64,000 bases of DNA from Hominimerdicola alba (GTDB lineage Bacteria > Bacillota > Clostridia > Oscillospirales > Ruminococcaceae): NCBI RefSeq assembly GCF_900112155.1, contig NZ_FOKQ01000006.1:1-64000 (forward strand), given 5' to 3'. Positions 1-8,591 of this stretch are shown here, piece after piece (position 1 is the first letter of the stretch; every line of letters starts with the position of its first letter). The notes under the pieces are model-generated. The model made no database searches. It worked only from the letters and a program-made list of their open reading frames with translations, and was not told where the DNA came from. The translations under genes were made by a program, and so were the position numbers.

Positions 1-225
1 CGGCATAACGGTTTCTTTTCCGCTCTTTTCCATGATCCCGGTGATCCATTCAAAAAAGCCTGCGAATCCTTCTGCGTCATTTGTGAACACATAGGCCTTC
101 TTTGAATACTCCATCCCTCTCCAGTCAAATGCTCTGGCATAGTGCTTTTCGCTGCCTACATCGATCCCGACAATTATTTTTTCTTCTCCTACTTGCAAAA
201 TCTTTTCATTTTGTGTATAATACAT
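1..225 (-). CDS. IS110-family transposase, N-terminal fragment cut by window edge
   Basis: An open frame runs from the window edge to an ATG at 225, giving 75 codons with no stop. Near the N-terminus it reads IIVGIDVGSEKHYARAFDW, which resembles the first acidic motif (DEDD/RuvC-like domain) of IS110-type transposases; these act as DNA recombinases and in this family are guided by a bridge RNA. A ribosome binding site (AAAGGTG) lies just upstream. Only about 60 bp separate it from the methyltransferase stop at 285, so the element end must lie close to or inside that gene's 3' end. The catalytic serine domain would lie outside the window. The family call is fairly safe; the subgroup (IS110 or IS1111) is not determined. 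Confidence 0.8.
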   Translation of the reverse strand, partial: MYYTQNEKILQVGEEKIIVGIDVGSEKHYARAFDWRGMEYSKKAYVFTNDAEGFAGFFEWITGIMEKSGKETVMP

Positions 226-284
226 ATAGAGGACACCTTTCTGTAGTTTGTATTACTAACTTTCGCATCGTCAGTATTTACATT

Positions 285-1352
285 CTACACTGAGGTGTTC
301 TTTTTTGCAACCCCTTGATTTGTTTGGTTACAGGAAGCTCCATTCAAAATCTCTGAGATGTGTTTAGCTAAACACGAAGCTAATTGTACTGGCACAGCAT
401 TGCCAACTTGAATACACTGTTCTTGCCTATTTCCACAAAAGATTACATCATCAGGAAATGTTTGTATTCTCGCAGCTTCACGAACGGTTAAACTTCTATT
501 CTGAGTTGGGTGCAATGGAAATGCATTATGTCCTGGAACCATTGTTGTAGAAGGTTTATATCTACTTAGTCTTTTATATACATGACTAAAGTTCTTAATC
601 TGGTTATTCTTATAGTCACTACGTGAACCGAAAGCTACATCTTCAGGTAAACCTTCTTTGGGTATTCCTTCTCCCTCTTTTATGCAACTGATTCTTGCAG
701 TTACAGTTGCATTATGTTTCATAGGAATATGATTTGGAAACTGGTTCTCTTTTCCTACTAAATCATTTATTACTTCACCAACTGTTCTATACGATTCTTT
801 ATCGTATGTTGCTAATGGAAAACTTGGCTCGCCCTTAAAATCATTCCTAACACCAATAAAAAAAACTCGATTTCGTAATTGAGGAACACCATAATCAGCA
901 GCACATAGAACTTTAGAAATCACTTTGTAACCAACGCTTTCAAACTCATTAATTATCGCAGTTTTGATTTTTCCTCCATCAGAAGATAGTAATCCTCTAA
1001 CGTTTTCCATTAAAAAGACCTTTGGCTTGATAACATTTACGAATCTTATGAACTCAAATACCAGTTCATTTCTTGGATCTTTTACAAGTCTTTTGCCTAT
1101 TGTAGAAAAACCTTGACAAGGCGGCCCGCCTACTATGACATCAATTTTTCCTTTGTATGGTTTGATTTCATCATCGCTAATTGTCCTTATATCCTTATTT
1201 ATTAATTGTACGTTTGGATAGTTTTTATTATGTGTTTCAATGGCAGGCTGCCATAACTCAACCGAAAAGACCGGCTTAAATCCAGCATCCATGAATCCAC
1301 GTAAAAGACCTCCAGCTCCGCTAAAAAGATCTATAAAACTATATTCTTGCAT
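285..1352 (-). CDS. DNA cytosine-5 methyltransferase A (restriction-modification)
   Basis: A 355-residue enzyme that would transfer methyl from SAM to cytosine C5. It shows the family motifs in order: FSGAGG (residues 10-15, SAM loop), GGPPCQGFS with catalytic Cys79, MENVRG (about 115-120), QLRNRVFF, a variable target-recognition region, then RSLTVREAARIQTFP and QVGNAVP. Its start overlaps the end of methyltransferase B by 14 nt, so translation is probably coupled; no strong ribosome binding site is visible. It is the last gene of the MORC-type restriction operon. Two neighbouring C5 enzymes usually imply an asymmetric site with one enzyme per strand (inference). The last 15 or so residues extend beyond methyltransferase B and may derive from the adjacent IS. 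Confidence 0.95.
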   Translation of the reverse strand: MQEYSFIDLFSGAGGLLRGFMDAGFKPVFSVELWQPAIETHNKNYPNVQLINKDIRTISDDEIKPYKGKIDVIVGGPPCQGFSTIGKRLVKDPRNELVFEFIRFVNVIKPKVFLMENVRGLLSSDGGKIKTAIINEFESVGYKVISKVLCAADYGVPQLRNRVFFIGVRNDFKGEPSFPLATYDKESYRTVGEVINDLVGKENQFPNHIPMKHNATVTARISCIKEGEGIPKEGLPEDVAFGSRSDYKNNQIKNFSHVYKRLSRYKPSTTMVPGHNAFPLHPTQNRSLTVREAARIQTFPDDVIFCGNRQEQCIQVGNAVPVQLASCLAKHISEILNGASCNQTNQGVAKKNTSV

Positions 1353-2376
1353 AGTATTTATCTAATTCCTCTCTTAAATATTTTGCCCATACTTCAGCTA
1401 GAAGTGGTGGAACTGCATTTCCCACCTGCATACACTGCTTTTGTCTTGGTCCGGCAAAAATATAAGAATCGGGAAATGTTTGTATCCTTGCTGCTTCGCG
1501 CACAGTTAAACTTCTGTTAAGCCAAGGGTGAATAGGAAATGCATTGTGTCCTGGAACCATAGTTAAAGATGGTTTGTTTCTATGCAGCCTCTTAAACGTA
1601 TTTCCAAAGTTCTTTCTGTATAACTCAGGAGGAAGATTATCTTCAGGAAGTCGACCTCCTTCTGGAATTAAGGAATATCTTCTAATATTGATTGCTCCAT
1701 GTTTTAAAGCTACATGATTTATGCTAGGATCATCACCCTTATCAGCTAAATCACTAATAGCTTCACCAACAGTTTTATATGGTTTCCCAGTTGATTCTCC
1801 ATATTGAGGAGTAGGCGGGTGCATTTTCACACCTACTCTATTACCGTAAAAGAATACCCTGTTTCTAATTTGAGGGACACCATAATCTGCTGCATTCAAA
1901 ATCACATAATTAAAATCATACCCGGTTTCTGCAAATGTTTTTTTGATTTCTGCGAATATACGTCCCTTATCTCTTGTTAGTAACCCTTCTACATTTTCCA
2001 TCAAAAAGAATTTTGGTTGTAAATATCGGAGTATTCTTATATACTCTCTAAACAATGTGTTACGTGGATCAAAAGCAGTTCTTTTATTTGGATCTGAGGA
2101 TATACGTTTGCCAATAGTAGAGAAACCCTGACACGGCGGCCCACCGATCAACACATCAATATTTGAACCTTTTTTAACATATTTATCTATTGTATCGCTA
2201 TCGAGATCGTGAATATCAATTTTCAAAAACGGTACTTTAGGTCTGTTTATCTTATGAACATTCTCACAGTCAGCATCAAAATCGGTAGATAGCAGTACTT
2301 TAAAACCTTGTCGTTCAAAACCTATCTGAAATCCGCCTGCTCCACTAAAGAGATCTACTATATTATATTTTTTCAT
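1339..2376 (-). CDS. DNA cytosine-5 methyltransferase B (restriction-modification)
   Basis: A 345-residue C5 methyltransferase. Visible motifs are FSGAGGFQIGF (SAM binding), GGPPCQGFS with catalytic Cys82, MENVEGLL, QIRNRVFFYG, RSLTVREAARIQTFP and QVGNAVPP. I chose the ATG at 2376 because GGAGG lies 5-6 nt before it; a TTG at 2388 would put the ribosome binding site inside the gene. It overlaps the preceding 377-residue gene by 14 nt and the next methyltransferase by 14 nt. It is clearly related to methyltransferase A but diverges in the target-recognition region, consistent with a different strand or site. Its role would be to protect DNA from the nuclease encoded upstream. Confidence 0.95.
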   Translation of the reverse strand: MKKYNIVDLFSGAGGFQIGFERQGFKVLLSTDFDADCENVHKINRPKVPFLKIDIHDLDSDTIDKYVKKGSNIDVLIGGPPCQGFSTIGKRISSDPNKRTAFDPRNTLFREYIRILRYLQPKFFLMENVEGLLTRDKGRIFAEIKKTFAETGYDFNYVILNAADYGVPQIRNRVFFYGNRVGVKMHPPTPQYGESTGKPYKTVGEAISDLADKGDDPSINHVALKHGAINIRRYSLIPEGGRLPEDNLPPELYRKNFGNTFKRLHRNKPSLTMVPGHNAFPIHPWLNRSLTVREAARIQTFPDSYIFAGPRQKQCMQVGNAVPPLLAEVWAKYLREELDKYYARI

Positions 2377-3496
2377 TACTACCTCCAAAAATATCGGCTA
2401 AAAGAATCTCATTAATGCGATCCCAGTCGAATTCAATGCCAACATATGATTTATAGTATCGAGATTTTCCTTGGAGCTTAACGATGCCTAGTTTATTCCA
2501 TAGTTTTGGTTCATCTCTAACATATGCTTTCTTAGCTCCAGTTTTTTGTGCTGTAGGTTTTCTCGTTCCAATAGAGTTCTTTTGTGTCATGTAGTCATCA
2601 AATAAGATGAAAAATTCTGAACTTGATTCTGGAATTAATTCTGTATTGTTTTTTTGAAATTCCTCGAGATCCTTTATTAAATCAAGATGCTTCCCATCAA
2701 TCAAAATTATCTTTGCTAAATAATCGAAAAATTCTTTACTGTCTGCACCGTATCTTTTTATTACACATAATACACTTTCACCTTTATGAGTTATATGACC
2801 AGTTTCAACGTCCCACAATCCAAGTTGACACATTGGGATTTTATAATTCTGTTTTTCAGATTTATATGATGAAGTGGAATACTTCTTAACTCTTGGAGTC
2901 CCATCCCATTTTCTTGTCTTTCCTTCAATCATTAAATTGAAGAATTCTGGATAGACAAAATTTGTATAGATGTCTCCTTGTTCATCATCATATTTTTGAC
3001 TCAATTCCAACAATGTTGCAACTTCAAAATGACTTCCGTCCCTCCACCAACACCAATAGGAACGCTGTTCCTTAACGGTTCGTTTAGTTGCTTTGTGTTC
3101 TGAAATGCTAATTGTATTTAATGGTGAAACCTTTCCATTTGAATCGTATACTATCACTGAAATAGGCAAAGCATTTAAGCGCGTTCTAGTTATATCTTGT
3201 AAATAAAAGTTAGCTTCATTAAGACTATGTACATCATATGCATCTACAACCATATCGAATTCTGAAATAGCTTTGACAGTGTTTTCTTTTATTATCTCAT
3301 TATCATTGTATTTATCAAAAAAAATAATAGCAATAGTCTTTTTACTGTAATCATCAACATAAGCGTAATCAACATATGGATTTGTCCATGTAGCTATTCT
3401 ATGCAATTCAGAAAAAGCAGAAGCATCAGTACATATTTTTCCATGTAGAAGTTCATTAATTATCTTTTCTGTAACTTCTCTGTTTTCATTAACCAT
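2363..3496 (-). CDS. Restriction-operon protein of unknown fold
   Basis: A 377-residue soluble protein without a signal peptide or membrane segment. I do not recognise a named domain. Notable stretches are a Trp-rich segment (SYWCWWRDGSHFEVATLLEL, about residues 143-162) and a C-terminal basic region that could bind DNA. A ribosome binding site AAAGGGGGT precedes the ATG at 3496. It sits between the nuclease-helicase gene (12 nt away) and the methyltransferases (14 nt overlap), so it is translated as part of the same system. A specificity subunit, a second nuclease or an effector are all possible; none is shown by a motif I can see. Confidence 0.7.
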   Translation of the reverse strand: MVNENREVTEKIINELLHGKICTDASAFSELHRIATWTNPYVDYAYVDDYSKKTIAIIFFDKYNDNEIIKENTVKAISEFDMVVDAYDVHSLNEANFYLQDITRTRLNALPISVIVYDSNGKVSPLNTISISEHKATKRTVKEQRSYWCWWRDGSHFEVATLLELSQKYDDEQGDIYTNFVYPEFFNLMIEGKTRKWDGTPRVKKYSTSSYKSEKQNYKIPMCQLGLWDVETGHITHKGESVLCVIKRYGADSKEFFDYLAKIILIDGKHLDLIKDLEEFQKNNTELIPESSSEFFILFDDYMTQKNSIGTRKPTAQKTGAKKAYVRDEPKLWNKLGIVKLQGKSRYYKSYVGIEFDWDRINEILLADIFGGSNEKI

Positions 3497-3507
3497 GTTT
3501 ACCCCCT

Positions 3508-5232
3508 TTATCTTTTTGAGTTGGGCAATATTGGTGGGAATTTTAAAATACTAGAATTATCTCCTGATTCTTCGATTGCCACAATATCATCAAGCCAAAT
3601 CCTTAAAAAGCGTTCAGTTTCTGGATCATCTCCTGTAACTTTTCTGAATGTAACTGTATTGGGAATAGATATGCGGGTTGTTTGTTTCGTACCTTGTTCA
3701 AGTCCATCTTTAAGTTCAATACCTGCAGCAAATCTTCTTATATCAGAGACAAAATCAAGAACAATCACCTTATCTTTATTATCTGATATTCTTAATCCTC
3801 TTCCTAATTGTTGAATAAAAATCCTTCTTGAATGGGTTACCCTTTGAAAAACTAGTATATTAACATCTGGAACATCAATGCCCTCATTAAAAATATCCAC
3901 GGTACATACAACATTTATATTTCCATCTGAAAAATCGGTAAGAATACGGTTTTTCTCAAATTGTGTCATAGTATATCCGTTTCCAGAATTGGAATAGATT
4001 GCCGCTGCTTTACAAAAGCCCATAGCATTTAATTTGGTACACATTATATTAGCGTGATCTATTGTTCCACAAAAAATAATAGCTCTAGGATTGGGTTGTT
4101 CACGCCATGTCTTTTTCAATTCATAGACAACCGAATCGTCCCACTGTTCTATGAATAATGTGCGATTAATCTGTTTAGGTGTAAAACTTTGACCGTTTAA
4201 ATTTTTCAGAGAATCCCAATCAATATTATCAGTATACATTCTATAATCAACATTAGACAAGAACCCTTTTTGTAAACCTTCTACCATATCAATGCAAACG
4301 ACAGTTTCTCCGAATATATCGCTAAGATCAATCTCGTCAGGTCTCCATGGTGTAGCTGTTAAACCGAGCAAAAATGAACCATTACGTTTTCCTGCCATTG
4401 TATAATTAAAAACTGTTTGATACATTGATGAACCTGCATGATGACATTCGTCTACTATGATAATATCAAACTTCGGTAATTCTTCGTTGCGAGTAGCATA
4501 ATCGGAAACACTATTTACACAAGCAAATACAAAGTCGGCTTTTTCTAATTGAGATAGTGTTGGTTCTTCATATCCATTCCAAATAATGGAGGTTTGTTCT
4601 TTGGTCATGAATTTCCAAAAGGAACGTTCTAACTGATATACTAGGGGATTAGTATGTGCAAGAACAAGCACTTTTAAGTTTGGTTTATTTACAAGTATGC
4701 GTCGAATAGCTTCAGCAGCAACAAACGTTTTCCCAAGTCCAGTAGCCATCACAGCAAGTGCCTTAAACTTTTTATTCATGAATGAATTTACAATTCCTAC
4801 TATTGCATCTTCTTGATACTCTCTTGGCTTATTGGTGTTTGGAACTGTATTTGGTAATCGCTTAACGTGGTCAATCAAGACTGAAACATCCCACAACTGT
4901 AGTGGAATACCATTTGACATAAGTGTCCTTTGATGTTCTATTGCTTTTGAATCGAATCCGTTAGAAGCAACAATAACTGGGATTTTTGCATTATAAATTT
5001 GTGCTGCACGAAGGGTTTCATCAATTACATCAATTCCTACCGGCTTATTCCAATGCTTAGCTTGAAATACCCATCTGATTCCATTTCTTGATGCTACAAT
5101 ATCGGCACCATGATCATTACTCTGCCCAACCACACGTGCTCCATTGAAACCTTCAGCCATCAATAAACGACTGATAACACGTTCAAAGCTTTGCCATGAA
5201 CTATTTTTCACGCCCTCAGTGCTAATAAACAT
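3508..5232 (-). CDS. Mrr-type nuclease fused to SF2 DEAD/DEAH helicase
   Basis: A 574-residue two-domain protein. Residues about 10-120 show the restriction-endonuclease pattern of the Mrr/PD-(D/E)xK type: Asp44 in GADIVASRNG followed by FQAK (Gln57 and Lys59 in the usual D-(E/Q)-x-K positions). From about residue 135 it is a superfamily 2 helicase: ATGLGKT Walker A (163-169), DECHH box (261-265), GLTATPWR (motif III) and QQLGRGLR (motif VI). It starts 2 nt after the stop of the GHKL gene, with AAAAGGTGG upstream. It would cut and translocate on unmodified DNA, driven by ATP, in partnership with the MORC-like ATPase. The helicase call is certain; nuclease activity is inferred from residue spacing. 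Confidence 0.9.
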   Translation of the reverse strand: MFISTEGVKNSSWQSFERVISRLLMAEGFNGARVVGQSNDHGADIVASRNGIRWVFQAKHWNKPVGIDVIDETLRAAQIYNAKIPVIVASNGFDSKAIEHQRTLMSNGIPLQLWDVSVLIDHVKRLPNTVPNTNKPREYQEDAIVGIVNSFMNKKFKALAVMATGLGKTFVAAEAIRRILVNKPNLKVLVLAHTNPLVYQLERSFWKFMTKEQTSIIWNGYEEPTLSQLEKADFVFACVNSVSDYATRNEELPKFDIIIVDECHHAGSSMYQTVFNYTMAGKRNGSFLLGLTATPWRPDEIDLSDIFGETVVCIDMVEGLQKGFLSNVDYRMYTDNIDWDSLKNLNGQSFTPKQINRTLFIEQWDDSVVYELKKTWREQPNPRAIIFCGTIDHANIMCTKLNAMGFCKAAAIYSNSGNGYTMTQFEKNRILTDFSDGNINVVCTVDIFNEGIDVPDVNILVFQRVTHSRRIFIQQLGRGLRISDNKDKVIVLDFVSDIRRFAAGIELKDGLEQGTKQTTRISIPNTVTFRKVTGDDPETERFLRIWLDDIVAIEESGDNSSILKFPPILPNSKR

Positions 5233-5234
5233 AT

Positions 5235-7754
5235 TTAATCAGCCACCTTTTGATTTAAAAATTGGACAGCGATTCTTGTTTTTTGAATAACAAAATCACT
5301 TTGGCTTTTATATTCGATGTAATATTGTAAATCATCAAGGCACCCCTTATACAGTCCTTTTATTCGTTCTTGTGTGAATAATAGAACATCATGATTCACA
5401 TCGACATTTTTATATGGTTCATTCCATACAACACCATCAAAAAATAATTCCGGATGAACAGAAAACAATTGAATGACAGTCGATATAGAAACGAACTGAA
5501 ATGCTGCACTTGAAGTAGTTATTTCTGATAGTTTAGTAATATCCACTCCTGAATTCATCATATTGTTAATCATCGTTTTTGTTTGCTCATCAGTCATCAT
5601 ATCTTTGCAAACTTCAAAGTCAGTATTTGATAACATCAATCTTTCTCTAATCATGTTGAATAGTGACTCGATACTAGAAATTAGCTTATCACTATTGCCT
5701 TCCATTTTATCTGCCCAGTACTTTTCAATAATCTGCCATGAAATGAAAGAAATGGTGTGTTTGCCGTTAGCACTCACAACAGATTTATTCAGTAGATAAA
5801 TATGCTCTGCAATTTCAGAAGCTATAATCTGCTCAACTTTAACTCTACAGCTTTTAAACATTCTATGAGATTTATCCACAAAAATAGCAATCTCGTCTAA
5901 AGAAACTTTGTCTGTAAATAAAGGAAGCGATTTATTGTCAAAATTCGACTTAATCGGTTCGTTAGTCGTGTAAACATTAACATTTAAAGCGGAAGAATTA
6001 TGACCATTTGCAAGTTCAACAAAACAATTGTTAATGGATAAATGATCATCTTTTTCGGAGTGCTTCAATAAGTATTCTTTTGATAAATGATTTTCTTCTC
6101 CTTTAACAGCACCGCATTTTACGCATTCTGAATCAATTGCATTGTTTTTTGCTCCGCAAATGTTGCATATCCAAGGCTTTATCACTTCTATTTCTTGACT
6201 TTTTCCGCATTTAGGACATATTTTAGCTGATAATGGAATGGTTTCATTACATGAAATACAATTTTTCCCTTTTAAAACTGTCTGGCATGACATACATACT
6301 TCTGCTTCTTCTAGGTTCTGGCAACCACATACAGGGCAAAGTGGTAGTTGTTTGACTGGTCTATGCTCTGCTTCTTCTACCTTTTTGTACCACTCAGCAT
6401 CATCATAATAACCAGGTTCGTGTTTTTTAAATCTTTCATAGAAATCTTTTTCAACATCACGACTGATACGCCTCGGTTCTTCTTTAACGGAGTCCCAAGT
6501 TCCCATATATAAATCAGTTTTTCCTGCTGTTTTAACCTTCCTATATCCTTGGAACAATTTGAAAATGGGCGAATTATTATTTTCAGCACCTGGCTGAGTT
6601 GGCTGTAAAGAACTATCTCCTCTTAAAAAAGAAATAGCTCTATGCCATTCAGGACTGTTTCTTTGAAAATCTTGTTTCATAAAGTCAACAGGAACATGAT
6701 CCAAGTGAACTTCTCCTACAATACGTCCAAAGTTAGAATCTATAGGGTAATCCTTGAGCGTTTTTTGAAATTCGTCTACATACTCAAAAAAGGCATTCTT
6801 TTCTGAAATGCGTATTGCCCTCCCATTTCGAATAAGATCAATGCCAAATTCAGACAATGAATCAAATCTTTGAATGCCAACCCATCCATATATTCTCTCT
6901 TCAACAGTCCTTATTTCGTGAGAACCACAAGATGGACATTGATTTTGATAGTTTTCTAATGTTGCCGTGCAATGCATACATTTTTTTTGCGAAAATATAG
7001 TTTGATCAAATCTAAAAACAGCCGGAATTCGACCATATTTTTTTCTTTCGACATATCTATTGTCTCCCCAAACACAGTGTTCAAAAGGCTCACAAGGTGT
7101 TTCATTTACAAATATTTTAATCTCTTCTTCTCTTAGAATTGTAGAATATCTTCTTCCAAGTTCTTGCCTGATCTTCTTAGCGCCGTATTGCACCAGTGCT
7201 TTAATAAATCCTCTGTTAGAATTGCCCTCTGGCCACCAATTAGAAACCTCTATTATTGTACCATGACATATTTCATTCTTGGGAATCAGATTAGCTTTAA
7301 CCTGATAATTCTTTGTTTCGTTTATTTCATTCAAATCAATTGTAACTTCAACAGCTTGCTCACTATCTTCTCGTGCAGAATAAAACGTAGTTACACTACC
7401 CATTTTTCCTGTCGATATATTAAAACCCATTCCAAATAAACCTAATGTATCGTATGGATTATTACCTGAAAAACCAGCCCTTAGTGCTTTTTCTGTCGAC
7501 TCAACTGATAATCCCGGACCGTTATCAGAGATGCGAATAACTCCTTTATTAGAATCAATATCTGATACTTTAGGAAGATCAATACGAACTATAGGAGCTG
7601 AAATAGGAGTTCCTTGTAATTTCGCTGCTGAAAATGAATCTATAGAATTATCAATTAATTCACACAGGGCATCAAATGGCTGAATATGTGTATGGGTAAG
7701 CGCAATAAGCACTTTGGGATCAGGGGTTAGGTTTAATAATACAGATTCATTCAT
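5235..7754 (-). CDS. GHKL (MORC/MutL-like) ATPase with zinc ribbons, defence operon
   Basis: An 839-residue protein with an N-terminal GHKL ATPase: ELIDNSIDSF (catalytic Glu32, Asn36), SDNGPGL (Asp77, Gly79) and GLFGMGFN (105-112). About residues 255-280 and 470-570 contain four paired CxxC zinc ribbons, for example CPSCGS, CISCNE with CPKCGK, and CNICGA with CVKCGA. The C-terminal third is helical with no recognisable motif. Bacterial MORC-type ATPases are known from comparative genomics to occur in restriction operons with an SF2 helicase/nuclease and C5 methylases, which is the arrangement here. It is the first gene of the operon, with GAGGTGAT ahead of the ATG. A clamp-like role in loading the nuclease is plausible but inferred. 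Confidence 0.9.
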   Translation of the reverse strand: MNESVLLNLTPDPKVLIALTHTHIQPFDALCELIDNSIDSFSAAKLQGTPISAPIVRIDLPKVSDIDSNKGVIRISDNGPGLSVESTEKALRAGFSGNNPYDTLGLFGMGFNISTGKMGSVTTFYSAREDSEQAVEVTIDLNEINETKNYQVKANLIPKNEICHGTIIEVSNWWPEGNSNRGFIKALVQYGAKKIRQELGRRYSTILREEEIKIFVNETPCEPFEHCVWGDNRYVERKKYGRIPAVFRFDQTIFSQKKCMHCTATLENYQNQCPSCGSHEIRTVEERIYGWVGIQRFDSLSEFGIDLIRNGRAIRISEKNAFFEYVDEFQKTLKDYPIDSNFGRIVGEVHLDHVPVDFMKQDFQRNSPEWHRAISFLRGDSSLQPTQPGAENNNSPIFKLFQGYRKVKTAGKTDLYMGTWDSVKEEPRRISRDVEKDFYERFKKHEPGYYDDAEWYKKVEEAEHRPVKQLPLCPVCGCQNLEEAEVCMSCQTVLKGKNCISCNETIPLSAKICPKCGKSQEIEVIKPWICNICGAKNNAIDSECVKCGAVKGEENHLSKEYLLKHSEKDDHLSINNCFVELANGHNSSALNVNVYTTNEPIKSNFDNKSLPLFTDKVSLDEIAIFVDKSHRMFKSCRVKVEQIIASEIAEHIYLLNKSVVSANGKHTISFISWQIIEKYWADKMEGNSDKLISSIESLFNMIRERLMLSNTDFEVCKDMMTDEQTKTMINNMMNSGVDITKLSEITTSSAAFQFVSISTVIQLFSVHPELFFDGVVWNEPYKNVDVNHDVLLFTQERIKGLYKGCLDDLQYYIEYKSQSDFVIQKTRIAVQFLNQKVAD

Positions 7755-7986
7755 ATGATCACCTCAATATAATACCTTTCTATGCATTACGCAAATACAC
7801 GAAACGCATAATTATCTTAAAGTCAATACCAAAGAATAATTTTCAAGATTTAGTGATTATACGCAATTAAATTTGACGTGACTATGATTGCAAAATATTG
7901 TTTTGTTGAAATAATAGAAATCGTGAAATGATTGTTGTATAAAGTTCTTAGCAATATGCCTCACATAGCTTTGCGTATACATAATC

Positions 7987-8015
7987 ATTATAGCACATTT
8001 GGGTTCATATTGCAA
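7987..8015 (-). promoter_or_regulatory. Sigma-A promoter of the MORC restriction operon
   Basis: On the minus strand TTGCAA (8015-8010) and TATAAT (7992-7987) are separated by exactly 17 bp. The transcript would have a leader of about 225 nt before the GHKL start at 7754. The leader region is AT-rich and contains several ACGCA/TACGCA words, possibly regulator sites. Apart from this promoter I see no gene in the 7755-8276 interval. Confidence 0.75.
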
Positions 8016-8276
8016 GCAAAGAAGAAGAATTTGCTTTCAAAATGCGTTGTGATATTACACAAAGAAATATACGGCTGATTGTAGACTATGCTCAAGATAA
8101 TTGGGAGTGTTTATCGCTCTATAATAATAGGTAATTTAATAATCTTTATCAGTCAATTGCGCTTTTCGACATTTCTCGTCATTCTTCGACGATTAGTTTA
8201 CAGAAAAATCGTAGAATTTCGGCATGAAGTATGCTATAATTCTATTATACGATTATTGATTCGGAGGAAATGGAGA

Positions 8277-8525
8277 ATGGAAAACATCGAGAGTATTCTC
8301 AATACTGTTGCCGAGCAGAACGGTGTAACTGTTGAGGAGGTAAAACGAGAAATTCAGGCTATTATAGATGACCTGTATGAAAGCGATGATCCTGCAATCA
8401 AAGCAAAGTGGCATTGTATGACTGAAAATGGGCAAAAGCCATCTATCGAGGAACTGATTCTATATTGTGCAAACAGAGTGGACAGACAGTCTAAGCCTAT
8501 AAAGTACACAAAGCGTTACAGCTAA
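8277..8525 (+). CDS. Small Spo0A-C-like helix-turn-helix protein
   Basis: An 82-residue protein starting at an ATG nine bases after GGAGG (8263-8267). A longer reading from 8088 has no ribosome binding site and crosses a promoter-like TATAAT at 8235-8240. The sequence (NTVAEQNGVTVEEVKREIQ, then a PSIEELILYCANRV tail) follows the pattern of the Spo0A C-terminal DNA-binding domain, a form often found as short stand-alone proteins in Clostridia. It probably binds DNA, with an unknown target. It is transcribed convergently with the ICE operon, and a shared terminator separates the two. The family assignment is by eye and moderate. Confidence 0.6.
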   Translation: MENIESILNTVAEQNGVTVEEVKREIQAIIDDLYESDDPAIKAKWHCMTENGQKPSIEELILYCANRVDRQSKPIKYTKRYS

Positions 8526-8526
8526 T

Positions 8527-8562
8527 AAAAAGCGGAGGAACATTATTGGTTACCTCCGCTTT
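8527..8562. terminator. Bidirectional intrinsic terminator
   Basis: The stem AAGCGGAGG / CCTCCGCTT (8530-8538 with 8553-8561) is flanked by an A-run at 8527-8531. On the minus strand the stem is followed by TTTTT, so it ends the long ICE operon; on the plus strand it ends the Spo0A-C-like gene with a weaker T-run. Confidence 0.75.
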
Positions 8563-8589
8563 AACTTTGAACCCACTGGGTTCAAAGTT
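8563..8589. repeat. 27-nt palindrome, copy 1
   Basis: AACTTTGAACCCA, a single C, then its exact reverse complement: two 13-bp arms. It directly follows the stop codon of the giant-gene fragment (minus strand). A near-identical copy lies at 54157-54183. Confidence 0.85.
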
Positions 8590-8591
8590 GA

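Noticed and set aside
8088-8276. N-terminal extension of the Spo0A-C-like protein
   Set aside because: The extension lacks a ribosome binding site, is unlike the family, and a strong GGAGG lies before the ATG at 8277.
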